From the IMG/VR virus record IMGVR_UViG_3300037344_000020, positions 1-23,973 of that record: 23,973 nt of DNA; one strand, 5' to 3'. The notes beneath the pieces were generated by a model. It worked only from the letters and a program-made list of their open reading frames with translations, was not told where the DNA came from and did no database searches. A program made the translations under genes and the position numbers. Positions 1 through 6,349 of the stretch are shown here, one piece after another. Positions within the stretch are counted from its first letter, which is position 1. Each line of letters begins with the position of its first letter. This DNA comes from a virus.

Positions 1-283
1 AGACTCTTCGTTGTATTATTCCACTGTAATAGATTTGGCAAAAACCAAGAGTGAAAGCCATCCAAGCCCAGAAGAAGTTATTAACAGCCAAGGTTTCAGC
101 GTGGAAGCCATAACCACCACCCATAAGTATAGTGAGAGAGATAAACCAGAACCCCATACCAGAGGCTTGTTCAAGACCCCTACCATAGAAAGTAATAGCA
201 TCGGAGTCTTTAGAGTGTTCTTGTTCAGCAGTTAAAGAGTGAACTTTGGAATCTATTGCGAGTCCGATTTTATTAATGTCCAT
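1..283 (-). CDS. Two-TM membrane protein, 3' end beyond window edge
   Basis: An open frame starts at ATG 283 (MDINKIGLAIDSKVHS) and stays open to the left edge, so the C-terminus is missing; 94 residues are visible. The first 40 residues are polar. Two hydrophobic segments follow: about residues 43-60 (start GMGFWFISLTILMGGG) and about 68-90 (start NNFFWAWMAFTLGF), rich in Trp and Phe. I do not recognise the family. The start overlaps the end of the preceding membrane-protein gene by 31 nt, and the Shine-Dalgarno is weak (GGTAA). A shorter closed frame at 16-201 on the same strand overlaps it, but I prefer this frame because it has a start coupled to the upstream gene and a sensible polar/TM layout. 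Position after the third promoter suggests a late-operon membrane protein; holin-like is possible but unproven. Confidence 0.6.
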   Translation of the reverse strand, partial: MDINKIGLAIDSKVHSLTAEQEHSKDSDAITFYGRGLEQASGMGFWFISLTILMGGGYGFHAETLAVNNFFWAWMAFTLGFCQIYYSGIIQRRV

Positions 284-522
284 GAAAAGATTACCATAGT
301 TAAGGTGTTAAAGAGAAACCATATGTAATTGCTAAAGTCACGCCCCCAGGTATTACCAGACAACCAAGAAGAGAACCATGTAGATTGAGCCACTAGGTAA
401 ATACCAGTAGTAAGTATTACCAACATAGTGATAGGTTGCTTATCAGAGAGTTTGGAAGAGCCGAAGAGGATAACACCAGTAGCAAGTATAAAGGGAATGA
501 TGTCGATATAGTGATGAAACAT
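253..522 (-). CDS. Small three-TM membrane protein, unknown function
   Basis: Eighty-nine residues from ATG 522. The frame is open upstream to a GTG at 675, but that start has no ribosome binding site and the extension is AT-rich with no obvious coding character. ATG 522 follows an AAAGGA about 10 nt upstream. Three hydrophobic segments are visible, at about residues 6-21, 31-50 and 66-82, separated by short polar loops, so the protein is predicted to span the inner membrane. No catalytic motif is seen and I do not recognise the family. It is the first gene after the promoter-like repeat at 783-810 and overlaps the next membrane-protein gene by 31 nt. The pair could belong to lysis, superinfection exclusion or morphogenesis. 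Confidence 0.6.
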   Translation of the reverse strand: MFHHYIDIIPFILATGVILFGSSKLSDKQPITMLVILTTGIYLVAQSTWFSSWLSGNTWGRDFSNYIWFLFNTLTMVIFSWTLIKSDSQ

Positions 523-759
523 GTATTGATATTCCTTTGGTAAGAAAGAAGTATCAACTTGCTTATAGTCAGGTCCGAAGTTGTTTCGCCTGAAATATGA
601 AATACTACGTAATTTAAGAACATTTAGGAAAAAAGGTATTCTTAAAGCTTTAAATTTCTTATCATACAAAAACACAAAAACAAAAGAGTCTGTTAGTTTA
701 AGTATGAAAAAAAACTCTACGATATCGTTAAGAAATATATCCTAGCCCCTACCCCCACA

Positions 760-780
760 GGTACCTTCCCCAAAGGTATC
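760..780 (-). other. 5' leader hairpin just after promoter copy
   Basis: On the minus strand TACCTT (778-773) pairs with AAGGTA (767-762) around a TGGGG loop, with an extra outer G-C pair after one mismatch. It begins about 15 nt after the GGGCGG of the promoter-like motif, so it would sit near the 5' end of the transcript. A stability or processing element is likely; there is no T-tract, so it is not a terminator. Confidence 0.4.
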
Positions 781-782
781 TA

Positions 783-810
783 TCATTATTCCGCCCCATT
801 TATTATCCCT
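783..810 (-). promoter_or_regulatory. Candidate phage RNA polymerase promoter, copy 3 (divergent)
   Basis: On the minus strand this shares AAAT-G-GGGCGGAATAATGA with the two other copies at 11088 and 20437, but differs in the upstream part (ATAATAAAT in place of GCCCAAAATA). All three copies lie in gene-free gaps, point leftward and precede genes. An A/T-rich stretch running into GGG is the layout of T7-family promoters, where transcription starts at GGG. This copy follows a strong terminator and would drive the membrane-protein genes at the left edge and whatever follows. Confidence 0.5.
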
Positions 811-844
811 TATAATTATGGGGAAACTCTGTCGAGACTTTAGC

Positions 845-923
845 AAAAAAAAAATAAGGATACCCCTCCCAACGCCCCTTCCATCATCCCAAAAGGGACA
901 ACAGAAGAGATGCTGGGAGGGGT
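845..923 (-). terminator. Long intrinsic terminator ending the middle unit
   Basis: On the minus strand a perfect 10-bp stem is formed by ACCCCTCCCA (923-914 as read) and TGGGAGGGGT (871-862). Inside the loop a second perfect hairpin is formed by TCCC/GGGA around TTTT (898-887). The stem is followed by TATCCTTA and ten T residues (854-845). It lies 28 nt after the stop of the AT-hook gene and directly before promoter copy 3. Confidence 0.8.
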
Positions 924-950
924 TGTAATTATTTCTATAAGGTGATTACA

Positions 951-1394
951 TCACCGCTTCCAGTGTGATAAGCACACCAGTTCGACTCCTTCTGGGTTAG
1001 GAAGCTTAGAGGCTTCTTCCCAGTATTCTTCAGCCACTACCACAACAGGATAGTAGCCTTCTTCAATGAACCCCACATGATGTACAGGGTCATACCGATA
1101 CATAGAGTAAGGTAGGTTGCCAATGTTGCGAGTAAGGTTAGCCAGTTTCTGTTCTACAGGGTCTGTTACAACAAACTCTTTAGTCATATCCTTCCAGAGA
1201 TACTTGATGAGTTCTTCTGTGAAGTCATCAATACCATAGACCGCGATTAGGTCTAAGTCCCGGTACTCTTTCTTGAAGTACTCTTTAGCAGTATCTGGTC
1301 GGGGCTTAAGTTTAATCTTAGTAGGCTTCTTATCAGTAGAGCCTTTGGGGCGTCCTGCCTTCTTCTTCTCAGTATCCATAGATGATTTCCTCAT
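951..1394 (-). CDS. Basic-N-terminus protein with AT-hook-like motif
   Basis: About 147 residues. The N-terminus is very basic and contains KKAGRPKGSTDKK, which fits the GRP core of an AT-hook that inserts into the minor groove of A/T-rich DNA. The rest has no recognised fold; it is rich in aromatic and acidic residues (for example YYPVVVVAEEYWEE near the end). Two starts are possible. ATG 1394 has GAGG 6 nt upstream, and ATG 1379 (MDTEKKK) has AGG 9 nt upstream; both overlap the end of the glutaredoxin gene, so translation is coupled. It is the last gene before the terminator at 845-923. A DNA-binding or nucleoid-associated role is inferred from the motif only. Confidence 0.65.
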   Translation of the reverse strand: MRKSSMDTEKKKAGRPKGSTDKKPTKIKLKPRPDTAKEYFKKEYRDLDLIAVYGIDDFTEELIKYLWKDMTKEFVVTDPVEQKLANLTRNIGNLPYSMYRYDPVHHVGFIEEGYYPVVVVAEEYWEEASKLPNPEGVELVCLSHWKR

Positions 1395-1602
1395 GTAGTT
1401 CCTCGAACCCGCCGATTAGCTGGAATACCTGTGGGACTGTTTTCACTTCCATGTCCTGTGTTAGGAATTTCTTCCAGACAGCATCATTAACACTGTCTCC
1501 AGAGGTAATGTCAACATACACATACTCCTTACCCTTGGCGTCTAGTAGGTCTTTAGCCTTGTCACAGTAAGAGCAGTTCTCACGACCAATAACCAGATAC
1601 AT
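1369..1602 (-). CDS. Glutaredoxin
   Basis: Seventy-seven residues, the size of a minimal single-domain glutaredoxin. The active-site CSYC is at residues 10-13 after a first beta strand (MYLVIGRENC). The cis-proline motif TVPQVF is at about 54-59, followed by the GG of the glutathione-binding loop. Cytoplasmic glutaredoxins pass electrons from glutathione to ribonucleotide reductase, and this phage carries its own RNR about 3 kb upstream, so supplying reducing power for dNTP synthesis is the natural role. The ATG overlaps the TAA of the upstream acidic gene by one base (TAATG), and the 3' end overlaps the AT-hook gene. Confidence 0.9.
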   Translation of the reverse strand: MYLVIGRENCSYCDKAKDLLDAKGKEYVYVDITSGDSVNDAVWKKFLTQDMEVKTVPQVFQLIGGFEELHEEIIYGY

Positions 1603-1790
1603 TACTCGTCTTCCCCTTCTTCTTCTTCGTCGTTATCAAGAGCCAACATGAATCCTTCAGCGAAGAACTCAAAAAGCATATCCTCGATACTGGCAGAGGT
1701 GTCCATCTCGTATTCAGAGATAAAGTCTTCAAAAGCTGCTTCAACAACAGCTTCCAGTGTAGTCTCTAGTTCTTTAGTTACATCAGTCAT
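1602..1790 (-). CDS. Small, strongly acidic protein
   Basis: Sixty-two residues, starting MTDVTKELETTLEAVVEAA and ending in a run of Asp/Glu (DNDEEEEGEDE). Predicted mostly helical, with Phe-rich amphipathic stretches (FEDFISEYEM, MLFEFFAEGF). The family is not recognised. Such acidic tails often mimic nucleic acid or bind basic proteins, but nothing here shows a target. The start has AAGGA 8 nt upstream, inside the end of the preceding gene, and overlaps that gene by 4 nt (ATGA type), so it is translated from the same polycistronic message as the ClpP/SbmA cassette. Confidence 0.7.
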   Translation of the reverse strand: MTDVTKELETTLEAVVEAAFEDFISEYEMDTSASIEDMLFEFFAEGFMLALDNDEEEEGEDE

Positions 1791-2053
1791 TCTTCTAATC
1801 CTTCAAGTTCTTCTGTTGCCAGTGCAATCAGATGTAATAGTAGTTGTTTATCGTTAGTAGTGGCACCAGATACCATAACACCATCAATCATCAAAATAAC
1901 GATAGCGTCATCAGAGAGTTCCTCACAGGCATTTAGTGCTGTATCGAGGGCCTCGTGCATGTAGTCTTCGTCTAAGGCATTGTCGTGTGATGCCTTTTCT
2001 TCTAGTTCTTTTTTGGCTTTGAACCTATCAAGCAGGTTGATGATTACAGACAT
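1787..2053 (-). CDS. Small protein, unknown function
   Basis: Eighty-eight residues from ATG 2053 (MSVIINLLDRFKAKKELEE). GAGG lies 5-6 nt upstream; a GTG two codons earlier is possible but would overlap the binding site. The N-terminus is a charged helix; the middle has a hydrophobic strand (AIVILMIDGVMVSG) and the end is acidic (ELEGLEE). The family is not recognised. It lies between the 45-residue membrane peptide and the acidic protein, overlapping the latter by 4 nt. Confidence 0.7.
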   Translation of the reverse strand: MSVIINLLDRFKAKKELEEKASHDNALDEDYMHEALDTALNACEELSDDAIVILMIDGVMVSGATTNDKQLLLHLIALATEELEGLEE

Positions 2054-2063
2054 AGTCACCTCT

Positions 2064-2201
2064 TTACAGTGGGAGGAAGCTGAAGTAAGTTAGGATTACT
2101 ACAGCTGCGTAAACCAAGGCGAGTTGAATTACGATACGAACAGTAGCCCCAAGGATAACCCCTGTTGCCTTCGCGATTTTCTCTAGGGTAGTATTAACCA
2201 T
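2064..2201 (-). CDS. 45-residue single-TM membrane peptide
   Basis: A short gene below usual length cutoffs. ATG 2201 overlaps the last codons of the ClpP-like gene by 8 nt and has GGAG 9-10 nt upstream. The peptide begins MVNTTLEKIAKATGVILG and continues with a long hydrophobic segment (about residues 13-42, including TVRIVIQLALVYAAVVIL), ending at FLPL. One transmembrane helix is expected, with a charged N-terminal amphipathic part. It is the only open frame in this gap and is coupled to the protease gene, so it may be a partner of the SbmA/ClpP cassette, but no function can be read from sequence. Confidence 0.65.
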   Translation of the reverse strand: MVNTTLEKIAKATGVILGATVRIVIQLALVYAAVVILTYFSFLPL

Positions 2202-2844
2202 TGTTGTTTGTCTCCAAGTTTTCATAAGGGTTTACGATTTCGTCGATAATGTTATAGTGTTTAGCTTCGTTAGCATTCATCCACACATCAGTAGGGCAGA
2301 GGAGCTTCTTGCGGATTTTCTTAACTGTTAGCCCTGTGCAGGCTTGGTAGTGTTGTTCCATCCAAGCGGAGGTGTGCTCAAAGGATTTCATTCGACCATA
2401 TAGCTCATGTTCTTTACCACCAGACCCTGCTGAGTATTGGTGGGACATGATTTGAGCTGTAATGGAAGCTGTTCGGCGCTTACCCGCCATGAGAGTAACA
2501 ACACCACAAGATGCTGCCATGCCTGTACAGAAGGTATCCACGGGGATTTCCGAGGACAACATAGCATCAATCAAGGTTAAACAGGAGTCAATACGACCCC
2601 CCGGACTGTTGATGATAAGTGTGATGCGTTCTGGCTGAAGCCCTTCCTCCATCAGGTTGTACTCCATGATAGAGTGTACCAGAGGGATTACCGTTTCTTG
2701 ATTGAAGCTGTCCGCTAGAGTGAGGATGCCGTTCTTGTACAAGTAAGACCCTTGCTGTTTAAGGCTGGAGGTAAGTGGGGTTGGGCCTTCTGTAGACTTA
2801 TTCTTCTTATTGTTTTTCTTAGACTTGTTTACGAAGTTAATCAT
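2194..2844 (-). CDS. ClpP-like serine protease (cytoplasmic)
   Basis: 216 residues with a complete ClpP-type triad: Ser112 in GMAASCG, His135 in IMSHQYSAG and Asp186 in CPTDVWMNANEA, followed by the usual YNIIDEIV ending. The oxyanion-side NSPGG motif is at 79-83. A Lys/Asn-rich extension of about 35 residues precedes the ClpP fold, with no hydrophobic signal, so it should act in the cytoplasm. Known ClpP proteins form barrel tetradecamers fed by ClpX/ClpA; whether this one pairs with a host unfoldase is unknown. Phage ClpP relatives often serve as head-maturation proteases, but here the gene sits in a metabolic unit, not in a head operon. ATG 2844 overlaps the SbmA-like stop (ATGA) with AAGGAA upstream, so it is coupled to the transporter. 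Confidence 0.88.
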   Translation of the reverse strand: MINFVNKSKKNNKKNKSTEGPTPLTSSLKQQGSYLYKNGILTLADSFNQETVIPLVHSIMEYNLMEEGLQPERITLIINSPGGRIDSCLTLIDAMLSSEIPVDTFCTGMAASCGVVTLMAGKRRTASITAQIMSHQYSAGSGGKEHELYGRMKSFEHTSAWMEQHYQACTGLTVKKIRKKLLCPTDVWMNANEAKHYNIIDEIVNPYENLETNNNG

Positions 2845-3809
2845 TTTGAAAGTTCCTTTTCAAACTCACGAAGACGCTTATATACAGAAAGTAGTTCAAT
2901 AATAGTTGACCAAGACTTGAAGAGATACATCATAGAGCCTTCAACACGCCCAAAGGCACGAAGGATTTGTTGCATAACACCAAGGCTGATAGCGCCCCCT
3001 ACAATAGCGGGGGCAAGGACAACATAGCCTACAAGAACGTTAGCTTGTAAGCAGGATAGACGTGCTACGTTAAACCACATATATCGGAAGTAGTTAGTGT
3101 AGTGAATCTTACGAACATCATCGAAGATTTCGTTTAGAGTCTTTGGACGAACAGTATTGTCGTCTTCCGCCTTAACTAGTATCTTACGGTAAGCAGCTTC
3201 TTTGGCTTGGATATCATATTCGATATTAACCAGACGCAAGAGCTGACCTACAACAAGTAATACTACAGTAATGCCTACTGACCAGATAATGGCAGAGGCT
3301 ACAAGGCCATACTCCCACTCACCAAAGAACGTTACGGTGAGACCCATAGAAAGACCCATGAGAATAGGGAAGAAGGCAATTAGAACCATGATAGCTTCGA
3401 TAAAGCTAGTGCCAAGACCTTCCATGATACGAGAGAACTTTACAGTATCTTCTTGTACACGTTGGGAGGCACCTTCGACTAAACGAGCCTTGTGGAATAG
3501 CTCATGGTATTTCTCAACCATAGAAGTCCGCCAGCGGAACAACCAGTGCTGAGTAAAGAAAGAAACTCCGAGAGCTACAGCGATGTAGACAGCGGCAATC
3601 TTAAAGAAAGTTAGTAGCTCTGCATAGTAGGCAGTAAGGGTGATGTCTCCCTCACCTTTCAGAGCCTGTTGAATGAGGTCGTAGAAACCGCCGAACCATT
3701 CGTTAATCTGAACGTCCAGCTGTACTTGATACCACAGTGTAGCGAGAATAAAGGCTGAGCCCAAGTAGGCCCAAAGGAACCATTGACGTGATTTAAAAAA
3801 GTCAAACAT
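2841..3809 (-). CDS. sbmA: SbmA/BacA-family inner-membrane peptide transporter
   Basis: 322 residues that resemble the bacterial SbmA/BacA family along most of the length. Visible family landmarks are FYDLIQ (42-47), FRWRTSM (91-97), EGASQRVQEDT (112-122), AAYRK and EDD in the central loop, and the C-terminal SVYKRLREFE. Several long hydrophobic helices are present. SbmA imports antimicrobial and Pro-rich peptides, microcins and bleomycin by the proton gradient; its fold resembles the membrane half of an ABC exporter and has no ATPase domain, as here. Compared with E. coli SbmA (about 406 residues) it lacks roughly the first 85-90 residues. The binding site AAGGAGATATACT before ATG is strong, close to the T7 gene 10 leader. 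It lies between two ClpP-like genes. A phage-borne SbmA is unusual. Confidence 0.88.
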   Translation of the reverse strand: MFDFFKSRQWFLWAYLGSAFILATLWYQVQLDVQINEWFGGFYDLIQQALKGEGDITLTAYYAELLTFFKIAAVYIAVALGVSFFTQHWLFRWRTSMVEKYHELFHKARLVEGASQRVQEDTVKFSRIMEGLGTSFIEAIMVLIAFFPILMGLSMGLTVTFFGEWEYGLVASAIIWSVGITVVLLVVGQLLRLVNIEYDIQAKEAAYRKILVKAEDDNTVRPKTLNEIFDDVRKIHYTNYFRYMWFNVARLSCLQANVLVGYVVLAPAIVGGAISLGVMQQILRAFGRVEGSMMYLFKSWSTIIELLSVYKRLREFEKELSK

Positions 3810-3824
3810 AGTATATCTCCTTTG

Positions 3825-4424
3825 TTAGCAGTTGTTTAGCACTGTATGCTGATATCCAGTACGAGTGTGGGGGAACTCCCCAGAGCGTAGCTTAGTAATC
3901 TCTGACCCGTCATCTATTACAATGAACTTACAGGTTGATGTCTTCGCCATAATATCATTAGCAAAGAGAACAGAGACCCCTTGCTGAGACAAGTACACAG
4001 ACATGTCGAGGTAAGCCTTTCCAAAGTTTTGGGCGATGTCTAAGATTGTTACGTTAGTAGGCACCAGCATCAAGTAAGGTGCGTGAAACCAAAGCTCACC
4101 ATCAACGATGATTCGTTCAGCGCCCAAGGTAGCAAAGGCACAGGCAGATACACAGATGGCCCCTTCAGGTACAATTACGTTAGCACCTTCGCTTCGGATA
4201 ACCCGCCCAAGAGCCATCCCAGAGTAGTAGCTACCCCCCGGCCCAGACAAGATTACTGTAAGCACCTCATTGGAACTCATAGCCAAGTAAGTGGCTTGAA
4301 CTTGGTATTGGGTGGTTGGCCCTGACACAGTAAGACTTCGTGTAGTTTCGTCGTAGCTAACCGCTGCCGAAGCAGAACCAGCCACAAGAGTAAGAAAGAT
4401 AGTTGTTAAGATTGATTTAAACAT
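3825..4424 (-). CDS. Secreted ClpP/crotonase-like protein (periplasmic)
   Basis: 199 residues. Residues 1-20 are a classical Sec signal peptide (MFKSILTTIFLTLVAGSASA, with cleavage expected after ASA). The mature part has ClpP-fold landmarks: GPGGSYYSGMALG (61-73), matching the NSPGG region, then a nucleophile-like Ser93 in ICVSACA and a His114 in LWFHAPYL. A third residue may be Asp157 or Asp171; this is unclear. Four cysteines in the mature part (91, 95, 165, 199) suggest disulfides in the periplasm. The protein belongs to the family of secreted ClpP-like proteins found near membrane proteins. It is 3' of RNR and 15 nt before the SbmA-like gene; AAAGGAA precedes ATG. A substrate is not evident; peptide cleavage in the periplasm is inferred. 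Confidence 0.8.
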   Translation of the reverse strand: MFKSILTTIFLTLVAGSASAAVSYDETTRSLTVSGPTTQYQVQATYLAMSSNEVLTVILSGPGGSYYSGMALGRVIRSEGANVIVPEGAICVSACAFATLGAERIIVDGELWFHAPYLMLVPTNVTILDIAQNFGKAYLDMSVYLSQQGVSVLFANDIMAKTSTCKFIVIDDGSEITKLRSGEFPHTRTGYQHTVLNNC

Positions 4425-4477
4425 TTCATTTCCTTTCGGTTTGGAGCAGTTTAAAAACTTGCTCAGGTTTTGTAGGC

Positions 4478-6349
4478 TTAGAGTATTTCGCAGGCACCTC
4501 CAACACAGGCAAGGTTTTGAGCACCTTCAGTATTGTCTTCGAATTCATACTCGGAAAGCTTGGAGAAGTCTACTGTTGGCATAGCAGCTACAGCAGCATC
4601 AAATTCTTCCTTAGTACAAGGTTGGTAAGGTGCCTGAGCGTAGGTGTGCTCAGAGTAAGGCAGGAAGCTTACACCAGTGATGTGGTCGAAGTTCTGATAG
4701 ACCCAGTCACCGACTGTCATCCATTCATCTTCCTTGACATAGACAGTAACACTCACAGAATGTTCTGACCAATGCTTCTGGAAGATTAACCAGTTCTCCA
4801 GTTGTTCGATAGCTGTCTGCTCGTTAGCCAAAGTAGCACCTGCTGGTGATTTGATGGGGAACGAGAAGATAGTTGTCTTGTTAGGGTTCATCGCATCAGG
4901 CTCGTTAGGGACGCCTTGTGCTTTGAGCATTTCTGTTAGTGGGTCGTTGTTAGCTTGACGAACTGTCCGAATGTAGTAAGGAGAGAACCGTCCGTGAATA
5001 CCCGAAGAGCTATCAACCAACTGGCTAACAGTGCCAGAGGGCTTGATTGTAGTGATAGCTGTAGCAGGGTTAATGTCAAGCTTTCGAGCGTATTCGACGT
5101 TTACTTCCTGTGCATAATCCCGAAGACGTTCAAGCATCTTAGGGTCTGGATTACGAAGAATCTTACAGTCTTGAATACCTGTCAGGCTTACACCCAGCAG
5201 ACGCTCATCTTCACAGTTCTTCTGCCAAATCTTACGAACATACTTAAACTCTGTTAAGGAGGCTTGTAGTGTTCCCAAGATAGTGGCCAGCTTAACCTTA
5301 CGCTTTAGGTCTTCTTCTGTGTCATCAACACGACAGACTACCTCTGAAAGGTTGCATAACTGATTGGAACGTAACTGAATTTCTGCACAAGGATTTGTGC
5401 CCCGTAGCAAGTCAGCGTTACGACGTTCAGGTGCAAAGGCACGAGCGCCAGCACGGTTAAAGATACCACGTTCACCAGAACCTGATTTCATTAGAGCAGT
5501 CCACTCATCCATAAACACCATCATAGACGGCTTAGAGTCGTAGGCTGCGGAGTTGTTAGCCAAGGCACGGTGTGAAGCAGTTTCCCACCAACGACCAGAC
5601 TTACAGTCACGTAGTTCAGGGTCTCCAAGGTCTGATAGGGAGATGAGTGCAGAGCGACGGACACCGCCAACTACTACTACTTCAGCAATCTTACAAACAA
5701 TGTCGTGGATTTCCTGTGGAGTTAGTTTACGACCCGCTGCCTTCTTAAAGATAGCTGTTACAAAGGACATAAGGTCTTGCAGTGGTGCTGGACCAGAAGC
5801 CCGACCACCCATAGTTTTAAGACGAGCGCCTTCAGGACGAATCTTAGAGAAGTCCCACTGGTGCATGTTGCCAAGGTATAGTTCAGCAATTAGCTTACGT
5901 AGAGACTTAGCCCAACCCTCTGAAGAGTCCTCAATTTGGATTGTTCGTTCAGAGAGGTTGAAAGTGTCATTAACAATAGGAAGCTTGTTACCTGTGATTT
6001 GTTGTGCTCCGAAGCCTACGCCAGTGCCTGACATAAGGATGTAGAGTACTTCATCGAACACACGAATGTGGTCAACGTCCGTAAAGGAGCAGTTATAAGC
6101 CCGAAACGGGTTTTGGTCGATAGCTGGACCACTCGCCCACATCGCTCTCATCGAGCCCATGACCTCGCGGTTATAAACGGCATCTCGCAGTGATGCAAAC
6201 TCTTCTTCGTTTATTGTGTTATCGCCAACCTTACCTCTCCAGAAGTTAACCATACGGTCAACTGTTTCCGCCCAAGTTTCACGGCGACCCTCAGTCTCTA
6301 GATAACGGGAGTAGCGCGACAGGTGTATAAAGCTCTCATAGTTGTTCAT
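4478..6349 (-). CDS. nrdJ: Class II (B12-dependent) ribonucleotide reductase
   Basis: 623 residues. It reduces ribonucleotides (likely triphosphates) to deoxyribonucleotides with adenosylcobalamin as the radical source. Landmarks: Cys87 in AYNCSF, and NPCAEIQLRSNQLC with Cys321, Glu323 and Cys332 spaced as Cys408/Glu410/Cys419 in the monomeric Lactobacillus enzyme. The C-terminal redox pair is Cys615/Cys620 in ACVGGACEIL, which receives electrons from thioredoxin or glutaredoxin. The length is shorter than the Lactobacillus enzyme (739). No NrdB-like partner is present, as expected for class II. The enzyme works with or without oxygen but needs cobalamin from the host or surroundings. The ATG overlaps the stop of the upstream HNH gene (ATGA), with AAGGAAAT upstream. 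The phage glutaredoxin lies about 3 kb downstream. Confidence 0.93.
   Translation of the reverse strand: MNNYESFIHLSRYSRYLETEGRRETWAETVDRMVNFWRGKVGDNTINEEEFASLRDAVYNREVMGSMRAMWASGPAIDQNPFRAYNCSFTDVDHIRVFDEVLYILMSGTGVGFGAQQITGNKLPIVNDTFNLSERTIQIEDSSEGWAKSLRKLIAELYLGNMHQWDFSKIRPEGARLKTMGGRASGPAPLQDLMSFVTAIFKKAAGRKLTPQEIHDIVCKIAEVVVVGGVRRSALISLSDLGDPELRDCKSGRWWETASHRALANNSAAYDSKPSMMVFMDEWTALMKSGSGERGIFNRAGARAFAPERRNADLLRGTNPCAEIQLRSNQLCNLSEVVCRVDDTEEDLKRKVKLATILGTLQASLTEFKYVRKIWQKNCEDERLLGVSLTGIQDCKILRNPDPKMLERLRDYAQEVNVEYARKLDINPATAITTIKPSGTVSQLVDSSSGIHGRFSPYYIRTVRQANNDPLTEMLKAQGVPNEPDAMNPNKTTIFSFPIKSPAGATLANEQTAIEQLENWLIFQKHWSEHSVSVTVYVKEDEWMTVGDWVYQNFDHITGVSFLPYSEHTYAQAPYQPCTKEEFDAAVAAMPTVDFSKLSEYEFEDNTEGAQNLACVGGACEIL

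Larger units (their letters stand above)
523..950. other. Intergenic control region between two transcription units
   Basis: No convincing gene lies here. Read on the minus strand it holds, in order, a long intrinsic terminator (923-845), a copy of the repeated promoter-like motif (810-783), a leader hairpin (780-760) and an AT-rich leader of about 240 nt before the start codon at 522. The arrangement terminator then promoter then long leader looks like the boundary between the middle metabolic unit and the next, presumably late, unit. Confidence 0.6.

Noticed and set aside
16-201. 61-residue minus-strand hydrophobic frame
   Set aside because: It lies wholly inside the two-TM partial gene in another frame and has no clear binding site; kept only as a remark.
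523-675. N-terminal extension of the 89-residue membrane protein to a GTG at 675
   Set aside because: No binding site at 675 and an AT-rich stretch; the ATG at 522 has AAAGGA upstream.
4425-4477. Hairpin after RNR (GAGC/GCTC with AGTTT/AAACT) considered as a terminator
   Set aside because: No T-run follows, and transcription must continue into the SbmA cassette since no promoter copy is seen there.
5553-6044. 163-residue plus-strand frame within RNR
   Set aside because: Antisense to a clear enzyme gene, Arg/Ser/Pro-rich composition typical of a shadow frame.
4478-6349. Intron or intein in RNR, given the adjacent HNH gene
   Set aside because: The reading frame and motif spacing are continuous from Cys87 to the C-terminal CVGGAC, with no insertion.
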